A stretch of DNA of 64,000 bases from Robiginitomaculum sp. (GCA_021776615.1 JAJFFO010000002.1:117457-181456), one strand, 5' to 3'; counted from the first letter of the stretch, positions 1-11,043 are shown. Notes: generated from the letters alone by a model not told the origin. Numbers and translations are program-made.

Positions 1-1
1 C

Positions 2-33
2 GGCGGATGAATCAAAAGGCGGATGAATCAAAA
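2..33. repeat. Tandem 16-bp direct repeat, two copies
   Basis: GGCGGATGAATCAAAA occurs at 2-17 and again at 18-33, head to tail and identical. A third copy with one mismatch lies at 13519-13534, directly beyond the CCA end of the tRNA-Val gene. Copies at 18-33 and 13519-13534 both run into AAATGGTG, which in the tRNA case is the antisense of the CCA end. The unit therefore looks like a small dispersed element found just downstream of tRNA-type 3' ends. Confidence 0.75.
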
Positions 34-203
34 ATGGTGTGGCCGAGACGCTAGGTAACAGTGCGGTCTGAGCCAGATGCTCTTCAAGCACTAATGATCG
101 CACATTTATTCAACCTTCTACAGATTCTAAAATAACTCTGAGTAGATAAACTTGCTTACGTCCAAAATTTAATATAATTTTTCGTCAAAACAGGGGGGTA
201 ACT

Positions 204-1793
204 ATGGTGGTATCAGTCCGGCTCTTTATTTCTTTGAGCGTTGTTTTCACATTTTGCGTCACTTTTTTCGCCCCTCCATCCGCTATTGCTGCGTCCATTG
301 ATGACGTGCCTTTGATAGAGCTTAAAACGAAATGTGATGCAGGTGGTATCGAGTATTGCGTAGACTTAGCTGAGGGTTACAGATCTGGAATATGGCTTCC
401 AAAAAAACCTACTAAAGCTCTTAATATGTTCGAATCCTACTGCGAACAAAATAATATGATAGCCTGTTTCAGAGCTGGTCTCGTCTATTATAGGGGCGAG
501 ATTACCAAAAAAGACGAGCAGAGAGCCCTGACTTTTATTTCCAAGGCATGCACAGGTAATAATGCGGCGGCGTGTAGAAATGTTGGTGTTTTTTACCAAC
601 GCGGTTATGGGGTGGCGGCGGACCCCGTCAAGGCTCAAGAGTTTTTCCTATCGGCATGTAATTCGGGCGATGCAAAGGCTTGTGGACTGGCCAAAATTCC
701 GACGCCATATAACACGGACTTAAGCGTGGTACAGGTAAAATGCAAAACCGCTAAATCTTGCCTAAAGGACGGCTATAAGTCAGTTAGAGGTCCTGAAATT
801 AAACCGACTTTGGCAAATTTCAATAAAGCCTGTGAATATAAAAGTGCTGATGGCTGTTATGAATTGGCCGAACTGCTTCACACCGGAAAAGCATATGAAC
901 TGGCCTCAAAGAGGTATGAACAAGCTTGCATATTAGGGCACTCGGATGCCTGTGTTGCCTTGGCAGTGTACTATATTGAAGGCAAAGTTACACAAAATGA
1001 ACCGCGTGGTTTAACAATATTGGCCTCAAATTGCGACAAAGACCAACCCAATATGCGTGCATGTCGTAAAGCTAGCTATAGGTTTTCCAGTAAATATGGC
1101 GCTGACATTATGGGTGAAAATAAATTTAGGGATTATACCAAGGCGGCTAAATATGGGAGTATTGCGTGTTATGCAAACGTCAATCCAGACCTATACGTAT
1201 GTGCTGATCTAGGAAAAGTTTATGCTACTGGCGGATATGGTTTAGAGGCGGACCCAGTAAAAGCAAGCAACGCTTATTTGCAAGGTTGCTCTCCGGCAAA
1301 TTATGGATCGGGTTCAACTTGTGATGTGGCGGGGCTGCGCGTGCTTCGCGGCGAAGGTATGCCTAAGAATATTGAGAAAGCAATATCCTTGTTGGAAGCT
1401 GGCTGTAAAGTGGAGAACTATGATGCATGTTACCATCTAGCCGTGGAATATGATCGCGGCGTTAACGTGCCAAGAAATGCCCCAAAAGCCGCCGATATGT
1501 ATAAACAGATTTGTGAACCAACCGATAATTCAAGTAGAACATTTAGAAGCTGTGTCGCTGCATCCGCAGCCTACGAAGAGGAATTCCAATTCAGTAAGGC
1601 AGATGAAATTAATGCTCAGATTTGCAAGAACACTTCTCATTATCCCCCTGAAGACTATACTGCACCCAAGAATAGCTGCGTTGCGGTAGTGGCTGCAAAA
1701 GCTATGCATCAATGTGAGCTGGGCGGTAAAATAGATTGTGGTAAACAGTGGGGAAATACCATTAAGGCTCAAAAAAAACTAAAAAAACTGTAG
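204..1793 (+). CDS. Exported Sel1-like repeat protein, main (N-terminal) part
   Basis: Encodes 529 residues. Residues 1-29 form a Sec signal peptide with a hydrophobic core and an AIAA-type cleavage site. The rest is a run of Sel1-like (TPR-like) repeats of about 35 residues, recognisable by A-x-x-x-Y-x-x-G and A-x-x-x-x-x-x-A-C-x-x-G patterns. Many repeats carry a Cys pair (for example GGIEYC, NNMIAC, NNAAAC, GDAKAC), as in the disulphide-stapled Sel1 proteins of Helicobacter, which suggests a periplasmic or secreted scaffold. The frame ends in a lysine-rich stretch at two A-tracts. An open frame in -1 continues with a Lys/Pro linker and more Sel1 repeats to 2335, so this is probably the first part of a protein of about 710 residues. 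Specific partner unknown. The GGGGGG run just before the GTG/ATG region supports the 204 start. Confidence 0.8.
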   Translation: MVVSVRLFISLSVVFTFCVTFFAPPSAIAASIDDVPLIELKTKCDAGGIEYCVDLAEGYRSGIWLPKKPTKALNMFESYCEQNNMIACFRAGLVYYRGEITKKDEQRALTFISKACTGNNAAACRNVGVFYQRGYGVAADPVKAQEFFLSACNSGDAKACGLAKIPTPYNTDLSVVQVKCKTAKSCLKDGYKSVRGPEIKPTLANFNKACEYKSADGCYELAELLHTGKAYELASKRYEQACILGHSDACVALAVYYIEGKVTQNEPRGLTILASNCDKDQPNMRACRKASYRFSSKYGADIMGENKFRDYTKAAKYGSIACYANVNPDLYVCADLGKVYATGGYGLEADPVKASNAYLQGCSPANYGSGSTCDVAGLRVLRGEGMPKNIEKAISLLEAGCKVENYDACYHLAVEYDRGVNVPRNAPKAADMYKQICEPTDNSSRTFRSCVAASAAYEEEFQFSKADEINAQICKNTSHYPPEDYTAPKNSCVAVVAAKAMHQCELGGKIDCGKQWGNTIKAQKKLKKL

Positions 1794-2335
1794 CATCTAA
1801 ACCAAAATCAAAACCCCTTTTTACGGCGCCGGCACCTAAATCTACGTCGCCTCCTGTGCAAAAACCTACGCCAAAAAAGGTGCCAACAATCACTCCTAGG
1901 CTTGATAAGCCCGTGGGGACTTGCGCCGGGCTTAGCGATAAAAAATGTTTTCAGCGTGGTATTGATTATAACGTTGGTAAAAATGGCATTTCCAGAGATA
2001 TTCGCAAAGCGAGGGATGTTTTTGTGCATGCCTGCAATAATGGGCACGCGCACTCATGTGAGTTTGCAGCCGATGGGTACCGAAGCTCGGAATACGCACT
2101 AAAGTCAGATTATAATTTGATGACTGCGCGTAAATTTTTTGTCAAAGCTTGCGACCTTGGTCGGGCGTCCGGTTGCTTCTATGCGCCGGGAACTTTTCCA
2201 AATCCCGAATATGATAAGACATTGTATGACAATGAAAAATTACCGCTCCTGGAGCGCGCCTGCAAAATGGGCAGCCGGGGCGGCTGCACGGGTGTAGCCA
2301 TGATCAATAAAACGGGCGATTACGCACCGCGATAA
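1766..2335 (+). CDS. Sel1-repeat C-terminal part, in -1 frame to upstream gene
   Basis: Reading in the -1 frame from the A-tracts gives a Lys/Pro/Ser-rich linker and then about 140 residues of Sel1-like repeats with the same Cys spacing as the upstream gene (CNNGHAHSC, CDLGRASGC, CKMGSRGGC). No signal peptide or convincing ribosome binding site precedes the only internal start (GTG at 1856). It therefore most likely belongs to the upstream gene, joined by a one-base shift, or is its detached remnant. A separate gene is less likely because the linker and repeats run straight on from the upstream frame. Confidence 0.65.
   Translation, partial: GSKKTKKTVASKPKSKPLFTAPAPKSTSPPVQKPTPKKVPTITPRLDKPVGTCAGLSDKKCFQRGIDYNVGKNGISRDIRKARDVFVHACNNGHAHSCEFAADGYRSSEYALKSDYNLMTARKFFVKACDLGRASGCFYAPGTFPNPEYDKTLYDNEKLPLLERACKMGSRGGCTGVAMINKTGDYAPR
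1771..1788 (+). other. A8 and A7 tracts at a frame junction
   Basis: A8 (1771-1778), CT, then A7 (1781-1787). In the upstream frame the codons are CAA AAA AAA CTA AAA AAA CTG TAG. The -1 frame is open only from 1766 onward (TAA at 1763-1765), so the switch can occur only inside these tracts. A AAA AAA C at 1772-1779 has the form of a -1 slippery heptamer, and runs of eight or more A are also known sites of transcriptional slippage and of indel mutation. Confidence 0.7.
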
Positions 2336-2403
2336 AAATATGGCCATTGCTCATTAAAACCCTTCGCTAACCATTTGATAACCATAAATTGGCCTGATGG
2401 GGC

Positions 2404-3483
2404 ATGCGCTTGCACACTGATGATTCTGGGGCTCGTGAATCCGGAGCCCAATTTGATGGTTCCTCCGCTTTTGATCAAAATCATCAAGAGCGGCTGGAAA
2501 ATGTTCGTGCCTTACTGTCAGTGGTTTCTATGGAGGCCCCACCGCGTCGGCGCTTTGGTCGCTTTGCTTGGATTGGGGGTTTTGCCGGTGTATTGGCGCT
2601 CTTGGCGGCATTTGCCAATTTTGCCCCGGTGCGCGCTATTGCTGGCGGACAATCGTCGAATGCCCCCGTATTGTCCGCACTCTCACCCATTGGCCAATCG
2701 CCAATGCCGTCTGCATCAGCTTCATATTTGCCGCCAATTAACGTCAATACGGCGACCATCAATACGGCCACCGCCAAAACGCCGATTATTGCTTTGATGA
2801 TTGATGATGTTGGCGCGTCGCCGCAATGGTCGCAGGCGGCATTGGCATTACCGGCGAATGTAACCCTGTCGGTTTTGCCCAACACGCCCGCCGCACCGCA
2901 ATGGGCGGACCGCGCCAAGCAAAATGGGCATGAGGTGTGGCTGCACATGCCCATGGAACCATTAGGCTTGGAAAATCCGGGGGCAGGGGCTTTGCTCAAT
3001 GCTCTACCGGCAAAACGAAATCAGCGGCGACTGGAACAGGCTTTGGCGCGCGTTCCGGGGGCCTTAGGCATTAATAATCATATGGGTAGCCGCTTTACTT
3101 CATGTAAAAAGTGCGTCGCGAATATTGCCGCTATGGTCGGAGACCACGGGCTGTTGTTTTTGGATTCCATGACCAGCACATCAAGCAAAGCGGCAAATAT
3201 CATGCAGCAGGCCGGGGTGCCGGTGGTGCGCCGCGATGTGTTTTTGGACGATGATAATGCGGCTCCGGCAATCGTCCGGCAGATGCGGCTTGCGGAACAG
3301 ATGGCACGGGATGAGGGCGTTGTTTTTGTCATTGCCCATCCACGGCCAAATACCATGAAAGCGCTGCAAAACTGGCAAAACGAGCTTGCCGAAGCGGGCA
3401 TTGAAATGGCACCGATGAGTGTTGCCATCGCCCGCAAATATGCCTTGCAACGCGAAGAAGAATTACTCTCCGCCGGACTTTGA
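2404..3483 (+). CDS. Divergent polysaccharide deacetylase (YibQ family)
   Basis: 359 residues. A cytoplasmic N-terminus of about 45 residues precedes one membrane segment (about residues 51-73, rich in Ala/Leu/Phe) and a low-complexity Ser/Pro/Thr linker. The C-terminal 240 residues are the divergent polysaccharide deacetylase fold (Polysacc_deac_2). They show PIIALMIDDVG at the first strand, VWLHMPMEP, NNHMGSRFT with a metal-type His, FLDSMTS and VVFVIAHPRP near the end. In Gram-negatives this family sits next to envelope proteases or murein amidases; its substrate is not settled. The last 21 bases overlap the 3' end of trpE on the other strand. Orientation in the membrane puts the catalytic domain in the periplasm. 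Confidence 0.85.
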   Translation: MRLHTDDSGARESGAQFDGSSAFDQNHQERLENVRALLSVVSMEAPPRRRFGRFAWIGGFAGVLALLAAFANFAPVRAIAGGQSSNAPVLSALSPIGQSPMPSASASYLPPINVNTATINTATAKTPIIALMIDDVGASPQWSQAALALPANVTLSVLPNTPAAPQWADRAKQNGHEVWLHMPMEPLGLENPGAGALLNALPAKRNQRRLEQALARVPGALGINNHMGSRFTSCKKCVANIAAMVGDHGLLFLDSMTSTSSKAANIMQQAGVPVVRRDVFLDDDNAAPAIVRQMRLAEQMARDEGVVFVIAHPRPNTMKALQNWQNELAEAGIEMAPMSVAIARKYALQREEELLSAGL

Positions 3484-5049
3484 GGCTCCAGATTTGGTGC
3501 TAGAGGCAAAGCGCCAGCTTTGCGCGGCCGCCTTGAACAGGGCGGTTGATTTGTGCACGGTTTCCATGCGTTCCGCTTCCGGATCACTGTCCAGAACCAC
3601 GCCGCCGCCGGCCTGCACATACATCACACGGTCTTTGACGATTGCGGTACGCAAGGCAATGCAGGTATCAAGATCGCCACCGGCCGAGAAATACCCGATG
3701 GCACCGGCATAAAGCCCGCGTTTTTCAATTTCCAACTCATCAATAATTTCCATGGCGCGAATTTTTGGCGCACCGGAAACCGTCCCGGCGGGAAACCCTG
3801 CAAATAACGCATCTACGGCGTCCTTATCATCGTCCAGTTCGCCTTCAACATTGGAGACGATATGCATAACATGGCTGTATTTTTCGATGCCAAATTGCTC
3901 GGTGACTTTCACGGTACCGGCTTTGCAGGCGCGCCCGGCATCATTGCGGCCCAGATCAAGCAACATAAGGTGCTCAGCGCGTTCCTTGGGGTCAGCCAGC
4001 AAATCGGCTTCCAGTGCAGCATCTTGCGCCGGGTCGGCCCCGCGTGGCCTTGTGCCGGCTATCGGGCGAATGGTCACCTTGTTATCGCGCACCCGCACTA
4101 AAATCTCCGGGCTGGAGCCAACCACCGCCATGCCTTCAAAATTCAGATAATACAGAAATGGCGATGGGTTCATGCGCCGCAAAGCGCGGTACAGCGCGAA
4201 GGGTGGCTCTTCCAGCGGCGCGCTGAACCGTTGGCTTGGCACCATTTGGAAGATGTCACCGGCCCGAATATATTCTTTGGCACGCTCGACCATGGCGCGA
4301 TAATGTTCTGGCTCGGTATTGCTTTGTGGTTGAGACTTTTGTTGTGCTATTGCTTCGCTATTTGAGCACGAGGTGTTTTGGGGCGAATTTCCCTGCAGCA
4401 CCCGACCAACATCGCTCGAAGCGCTAAGGCGCTGGGCTAGATCATCCAAACGCTGCATAGCGTCGCCATGGGCCTGCTGCGCTGTACAGTCTGGATTGGG
4501 GCGCACCGGAGTTGAGAGCACAATCTCTTGCGAAACGGAATCAAAAATGGCCACCAGGGTCGGGCGTAGCAATAGGGCGTCAGCGAGGCCCAAACTGTCA
4601 GGGTTTGGCCCGCCCAGCGCTTCAAAATGGCGGATCATGTCATAGCCAAGATAGCCAAACACCCCCGCCGTCATTGGCGGCAGGCCTGTAGGCAATTTCA
4701 TTTGGGCGTCGGCAACAAATTGGCGCAAGGCTTCAATTGGTGGTGCCTTAATGGTTTGCCAGACGCCGTTCGCGGCGGATTGCTCGGCTTTGCCGTCTCG
4801 AACCCGCCATATGGCATCGGGCTGTAAACCAATCATCGAGTAGCGGCCGCGCCAGTCGCCGCCCTGAACCGATTCCATCAAGAATATGTTGGGCTCGTCC
4901 GGTCCCAACCGTAACATGGCGGCAACCGGGGTAATTAAGTCATCAATAATGGTCCGCGTTACAATTTGTGCTTTGCCTTGGGCGTAATGCGCGCAAAACG
5001 ATGCATCTGGCCCTTGCGAGGCCGCTTCACCCGATGCCATGGCGTTCAA
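3463..5049 (-). CDS. trpE: Anthranilate synthase component I
   Basis: 528 residues, normal length. It converts chorismate to anthranilate, using ammonia supplied by TrpG, as the first step of tryptophan synthesis. The N-terminal domain has the LLESVQGG-like feedback region (here LMESVQGGDWRGRYS). The C-terminal chorismate-binding domain shows IAGTRPRG, LGRNDAGR, FPAGTVSGAPK and GGGVVLDSDPEAE. Two starts are possible: TTG at 5049, whose TTGA overlaps the stop of the upstream foldase gene, or ATG three codons in at 5040. The overlap implies translational coupling with ppiD, an arrangement common in alphaproteobacteria. No trpG or leader-peptide gene is visible here. Confidence 0.95.
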   Translation of the reverse strand: MNAMASGEAASQGPDASFCAHYAQGKAQIVTRTIIDDLITPVAAMLRLGPDEPNIFLMESVQGGDWRGRYSMIGLQPDAIWRVRDGKAEQSAANGVWQTIKAPPIEALRQFVADAQMKLPTGLPPMTAGVFGYLGYDMIRHFEALGGPNPDSLGLADALLLRPTLVAIFDSVSQEIVLSTPVRPNPDCTAQQAHGDAMQRLDDLAQRLSASSDVGRVLQGNSPQNTSCSNSEAIAQQKSQPQSNTEPEHYRAMVERAKEYIRAGDIFQMVPSQRFSAPLEEPPFALYRALRRMNPSPFLYYLNFEGMAVVGSSPEILVRVRDNKVTIRPIAGTRPRGADPAQDAALEADLLADPKERAEHLMLLDLGRNDAGRACKAGTVKVTEQFGIEKYSHVMHIVSNVEGELDDDKDAVDALFAGFPAGTVSGAPKIRAMEIIDELEIEKRGLYAGAIGYFSAGGDLDTCIALRTAIVKDRVMYVQAGGGVVLDSDPEAERMETVHKSTALFKAAAQSWRFASSTKSGASKSGGE

Positions 5050-6938
5050 CCATCTATATTATCACCAAGCGCTAATGCTTTTAGCCGCGGGTCTTGCCGA
5101 ACATTGTATTGGGCCAACAGGCCTTTCAAAAACTCAGCCTGCAGATCGGCGGCTAATGTCTGGCCCATTTCGGTGCGGCGCAAATCAACAATGCCATTGG
5201 CGGTCGGTGGCGCGGGCAAAATGTTATCAACGCGGGCGACAATCAGATATTGATTGCTATCGTCCGGGGCGGCGACAACCTCACCAAGGGCGGCGGCGAA
5301 CAAGCCGCCAGCATGGCGCGCGGTCAGCGGTGCGACGGCTTGTCCGCGTTGCAAAATCGCAGATTCGACACGGGCACCAGCATAGCGGCTGGCAATGGTG
5401 TTGATATCTTCACCGGCCTTTAAGGCTGCTTCCATCTCATCAACAACGGCCTTTAGCGCCTCAGCGCGCTGGGCTGTCTGCCAAACCTGAATCACATTAT
5501 CGCGAATGTCTTCCAAAGCCGGTGTCACCGGTTGCGCGATGGCGTCGGTGCGCAAGGCGTAATAGTCGTCATTGGCGGTTTGCTCGATCTCGGACTCAAC
5601 CGACATCTCGGTTTCAAAAAGAGTTTTTAGAATTTCGCTTTGACCGGCAAACGAGGAAATCAACTGCCCATCGGCACCCCGCCCATTGCGGTCAACCATC
5701 GGCAAGGTTAGCAGCAAGAGATTGGCGGTTTCGGCGGCTTCCTCCAAAGAGGCACCGCTGGCGCGGGCATCGTCAAAAATACCAACCAATTCAAACAATT
5801 GGTCTTCCGCTTCTTCCTTGATGTATTCGTCGCGCAATTGGTCGCGCACCTCCTCAAAGGTCACGGTTTTGGCGGGAGTGATCGTGCTCACCTGCCATGC
5901 GGACCAGGCCAGACGGCCTTCGCTGGCACCATTGGCCTCATTGTCGGCGGCAAACACCGCTTCGGCGATTAAATCGTCCGGTGTTTGGGTTTGGGTATTG
6001 TCTTCAAACACCAAAGGTGCAGCGAGGTTCAAAGCTGCGGCGATATCGCTCGCCGCTTCGCCATTGCCCAGCCGCTCGGCAATGGCCTTGGCGCTGCCTT
6101 CGTCCGGGGCACTGATCTGCACCCAGCTGCGGGTTTCCGGTTCGGAAAGAGCGTCTTTGCGGAACTCAAAAAGCTCGGTAATGGAAGCTTCCGGCACTTC
6201 CACTTCTGACACCAGGTCTTGCACGGAAATGGTTACCAGAGAGGCGATACGGCGCTCTGGCGATTTGAACCGATCTTCATTGGCCGCCAGATAAGCGCTG
6301 AGCACATCATCGGTCGGGGCAGGCGGCACCGGTATAATTGTCTCGGGGACAATAATCTGCGATACCAGCCTTTGCTCGCCCTGAAATGCAAACTCAATGC
6401 GGGCCATGGCGCGCGGGGCCACTAAACCACGCACTACCGGCGCGGTAATTTGCGCCCGTAATAAATCGCCGCGCACATCACGCTCGAACATTTTGGGTGT
6501 AAAACCGGCAGAATTAAGGGTGGTGCGATATTGTTCTTCGCCAAATTTGCCGGTGAAAGGGTCTTGGAAAACTTCTAACTCGCGAATGCTTTTCACTACC
6601 AATTTGTCAGACATGCCAACGCCAAGCTGGGTCGCTTTGGCATCCAAGGCGGCTTCGCTGGTCATGCGCTGCAGCAATTGGTCGGCAAGACCAAATTCAC
6701 GCGCCTGCTGGGCGGTTACCGTACCCTGGCTTTGCTGAACAACGCGATTGAGTTCGCGCTGCCAGGCGATTTGATAATCCTGAACCGAAACCTTGTTCGG
6801 GCCAACCACGACCACCGCATCGGCTTGCCCGCCCCGAAACACATCACTAATGCCCCAGACTGCGAAACTGACAATCAATAGGCCAATGAGGATGACGGAT
6901 ACTGGCGATTTGGACATTGAACGCATTTGTTCGAGCAT
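5046..6938 (-). CDS. Membrane-anchored periplasmic foldase, PpiD type
   Basis: 630 residues. A short cytoplasmic tail is followed by one membrane anchor (about residues 13-30, SVILIGLLIVSFAVWGIS), then a SurA/PpiD N-terminal chaperone domain (ending near residue 200) and a parvulin-like domain in the middle (about 250-370, SPERRIASLVTIS onward). The parvulin core looks weak, as in E. coli PpiD, so chaperone rather than isomerase activity is likely. It helps newly exported proteins leave the SecYEG channel. Start ATG has GGAG eight bases upstream. It is divergent from tpiA and overlaps trpE by four bases downstream. Confidence 0.88.
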   Translation of the reverse strand: MLEQMRSMSKSPVSVILIGLLIVSFAVWGISDVFRGGQADAVVVVGPNKVSVQDYQIAWQRELNRVVQQSQGTVTAQQAREFGLADQLLQRMTSEAALDAKATQLGVGMSDKLVVKSIRELEVFQDPFTGKFGEEQYRTTLNSAGFTPKMFERDVRGDLLRAQITAPVVRGLVAPRAMARIEFAFQGEQRLVSQIIVPETIIPVPPAPTDDVLSAYLAANEDRFKSPERRIASLVTISVQDLVSEVEVPEASITELFEFRKDALSEPETRSWVQISAPDEGSAKAIAERLGNGEAASDIAAALNLAAPLVFEDNTQTQTPDDLIAEAVFAADNEANGASEGRLAWSAWQVSTITPAKTVTFEEVRDQLRDEYIKEEAEDQLFELVGIFDDARASGASLEEAAETANLLLLTLPMVDRNGRGADGQLISSFAGQSEILKTLFETEMSVESEIEQTANDDYYALRTDAIAQPVTPALEDIRDNVIQVWQTAQRAEALKAVVDEMEAALKAGEDINTIASRYAGARVESAILQRGQAVAPLTARHAGGLFAAALGEVVAAPDDSNQYLIVARVDNILPAPPTANGIVDLRRTEMGQTLAADLQAEFLKGLLAQYNVRQDPRLKALALGDNIDG

Positions 6939-7079
6939 GCTGAACTCCGGATAAAACCATGGTCAAAAGATCGCCGAATGTAGGCGGGTGCGGCGGCGGC
7001 GGCAAGGCTCACAATTGCCCAATATCACCCATGCTGCTAGGAAGCGAAAGCTTCAAAGTTTTGACATAGGGAATCGGGT

Positions 7080-7832
7080 ATGGCGCGGCGACTTTTAGTA
7101 GCAGGCAATTGGAAAATGAACGGCATGCAAACCGCGCTGAGCGAGGTAAAAAGCCTGCTTGCGCTTAATCATGGACAGATGCCGCCAACTATCGACGTGT
7201 TAATTTTCCCCCCCGTCACCTTGCTTGCTGATATGGCACGGTTAAGCGAAGGCAGCGGCCTGCACTGCGGCGGGCAGGACTGTCATGCGCACGACCATGG
7301 CGCCCACACTGGCGACATATCCGCGCCAATGCTCAAAGATGTGGGTGCGACCTATGTGATTGTCGGGCATTCCGAGCGTCGCGCCGATCACCGCGAAAGC
7401 GATATGGTGGTCAAAGCCAAGGCCGAAGCAGCATTGCGTGCTGGTTTGATTGCCATTGTCTGCGTTGGCGAAACCCTCATTGAGCGCGAGAATGGCAAGG
7501 CCTTTGCGGTTGTTGGCAAACAGGTTGAAGGCTCCTTGCCCGATGGAGCAAACGCACAAAACTGCGTCATTGCCTATGAGCCGGTATGGGCCATTGGCAC
7601 CGGTAAAGTGGCGACCATTGATGATATTGACGCCATGCATGGCCATATTAGACAGACATTGAAGGCAATGGGCAGCATCGGCCCGGACCAAGCCCGCATT
7701 TTGTATGGCGGTTCGGTCAAACCCGGCAATGCTGTTGAAATCTTTGCCCTCGACAATGTCGATGGCGGCTTGATTGGCGGCGCTAGCCTATTGGCTTCCG
7801 ACTTCGGGGCGATAATTTCAGCGTGTAGTTAG
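7080..7832 (+). CDS. tpiA: Triosephosphate isomerase
   Basis: 250 residues, full length. It interconverts dihydroxyacetone phosphate and glyceraldehyde 3-phosphate in the cytosol. The TIM-barrel signatures are intact: AGNWKMN with the catalytic Lys near the start, VGHSERR with the catalytic His, YEPVWAIGTG with the catalytic Glu and flexible loop 6, and YGGSVKP plus GGLIGGASL for the phosphate site. It opens the tpiA-(receiver)-secG-pyrG row and is divergent from ppiD with 141 bases between them. Confidence 0.97.
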   Translation: MARRLLVAGNWKMNGMQTALSEVKSLLALNHGQMPPTIDVLIFPPVTLLADMARLSEGSGLHCGGQDCHAHDHGAHTGDISAPMLKDVGATYVIVGHSERRADHRESDMVVKAKAEAALRAGLIAIVCVGETLIERENGKAFAVVGKQVEGSLPDGANAQNCVIAYEPVWAIGTGKVATIDDIDAMHGHIRQTLKAMGSIGPDQARILYGGSVKPGNAVEIFALDNVDGGLIGGASLLASDFGAIISACS

Positions 7833-7928
7833 TTCAACTTTTTGGTAATTTGGTAAAATCTTATCAACACCTTATCGTTATAGTTTCGGCTTAGCGGCGT
7901 AAACGCTGTGCTGGGGAGATGACTGGGT

Positions 7929-8900
7929 ATGAGCCAAAACAGGAAATTTCAAGACGCTCGCGTTCTTTTGTTTGATACCGAACCGGCGAATTTGCGGGCG
8001 ACCCGCGCGGCGTTGTTTGAGATCGGGTTTCGAGAAATCGAGAGCGTCCAGACCTTTAAAGACCTAACCAAACATATTTCCCACGGCGATTATGATCTGA
8101 TTATCGCTGAGGTGCACAATGCCGGTGGTGGTGTTGCCGATCTGATTAAAAAGCTTCGCACCGGCGATGTCGGCGTAAACCCGTTTGCAGTCTTGATTGC
8201 AACAAGCTGGGATAGAGAAATTGAGAATGTGCGGCAATTGGTTGATGCCGGTATTGACGATTTACTCCTGCGGCCATATTCCACCAAGTGTATGTCTAGC
8301 CGCATTCATGCAGCGGTGACGGCGCGCAAAGGCTTTGTGGTTACGGGCGATTATGTCGGCCCGGATCGACGGTCAGAAGCGGATCGCAAAAATAGTGCCG
8401 AACTCTTCCATCCGCCCAACACCCTAAAAAACAGCGCTGAAGGCAATCCAAACGCGCCAATATCGCACGAAAAAGACATTGAAGCTGCCCGACAAAAAAT
8501 GAGCCGCGAGCGCATTCGCACATTGGCCATGCGTATTATTGTCGCCGTAGAACTTAAAATCAGCGACCCGGAAACTGGCGGTAGTATTGATCCGGAAGAG
8601 ATTGACGGTTTGGCGCGCGAATTGCGCCGACGTTTGCGTGGCCGTGGTTCGCCCGATGCCATAGAACTTGCCAGTGCTTTGGTTGAAATTACCACCGAAG
8701 CTCTGGAGCCGGATAGCGATCCGGAAAAGCAGCTGCGTTTGATTAAGGAATTGGCGCTGGGCACCTATACCGCCTTTGCTGATGGCGATTCCTTGGAGCG
8801 CTCTGACGGTGAAGTGGAACGGACGGTGGGTGTGTTGCGCGGCAAACTGCAGGAGCAAAGCGTGCAGGACTGGCGCCGGGAGCTGAGCTGCGCTACATAG
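7929..8900 (+). CDS. Pseudo-receiver domain protein with long C-terminal region
   Basis: 323 residues. Residues 10-130 fit a CheY-like receiver fold: ARVLLFDTEP (first strand), YDLIIAEVHNAGG (third strand), FAVLIATSW (fourth) and DDLLLRPYS (fifth). Key phosphorylation residues are altered: the acidic pair is D-T, the phosphoacceptor position holds Glu61 instead of Asp, and the invariant Lys of the K-P motif is Arg115. This suggests a locked, phospho-independent receiver. The remaining 190 residues are charged and mostly helical with no DNA-binding or enzyme motif I recognise. A GGGGAGA site precedes ATG 7929. It sits between tpiA and secG, where most relatives have nothing. Function unknown. 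Confidence 0.7.
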   Translation: MSQNRKFQDARVLLFDTEPANLRATRAALFEIGFREIESVQTFKDLTKHISHGDYDLIIAEVHNAGGGVADLIKKLRTGDVGVNPFAVLIATSWDREIENVRQLVDAGIDDLLLRPYSTKCMSSRIHAAVTARKGFVVTGDYVGPDRRSEADRKNSAELFHPPNTLKNSAEGNPNAPISHEKDIEAARQKMSRERIRTLAMRIIVAVELKISDPETGGSIDPEEIDGLARELRRRLRGRGSPDAIELASALVEITTEALEPDSDPEKQLRLIKELALGTYTAFADGDSLERSDGEVERTVGVLRGKLQEQSVQDWRRELSCAT

Positions 8901-8962
8901 CGTGCGAACTGATGCGATTTGTGTCGGTTTAGTGCACTAATCGTTCCAGAGACCTCATTCCA

Positions 8963-9310
8963 ATGACCGCTGTATTACTAACCATTCATTTTCTCATTTG
9001 CGCTGCTTTGGTGGCTACCGTTTTATTGCAACGCTCCGAGGGCGGGGCTTTGGGCATAGGCGGCGGGGCAGGCAGCATGATGTCTGGTCGCGGCGCAGCC
9101 AATGCGCTTACCAAGTCTACATCGGTTCTTGGTGCTTTGTTTTTCGGCTCCAGCATATTACTGACCGTTGTGCCAAATCTTGGTAAATCAGGCGATAGCC
9201 TGGTAATTGGCGCACCGACTTTGGACGCTCCGGCGGCGATAACAGAAACATTGGGCGAAGCGGTTGAAGACCCGGCGCCGGTGCCTGTACCAGTCCCGGA
9301 AGAAGAATAA
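8963..9310 (+). CDS. secG: Preprotein translocase subunit SecG
   Basis: 115 residues. It is the small auxiliary subunit of the SecYEG inner-membrane protein channel. Two membrane segments are visible (about residues 2-20 and 52-72), separated by the family's ATVLLQRSEGGALGIGGGAG loop region with its Gly-rich turn and the conserved NALTKST before helix two. The C-terminal tail (about 90-115) is a low-complexity Ala/Pro/Glu extension ending PVPVPEEE, common in alphaproteobacterial SecG. It lies directly upstream of pyrG, the standard order. Confidence 0.93.
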   Translation: MTAVLLTIHFLICAALVATVLLQRSEGGALGIGGGAGSMMSGRGAANALTKSTSVLGALFFGSSILLTVVPNLGKSGDSLVIGAPTLDAPAAITETLGEAVEDPAPVPVPVPEEE

Positions 9311-11020
<1,710 letters not shown>

Positions 11021-11043
11021 GGGCCTGATCCTAAACTCTGGCC

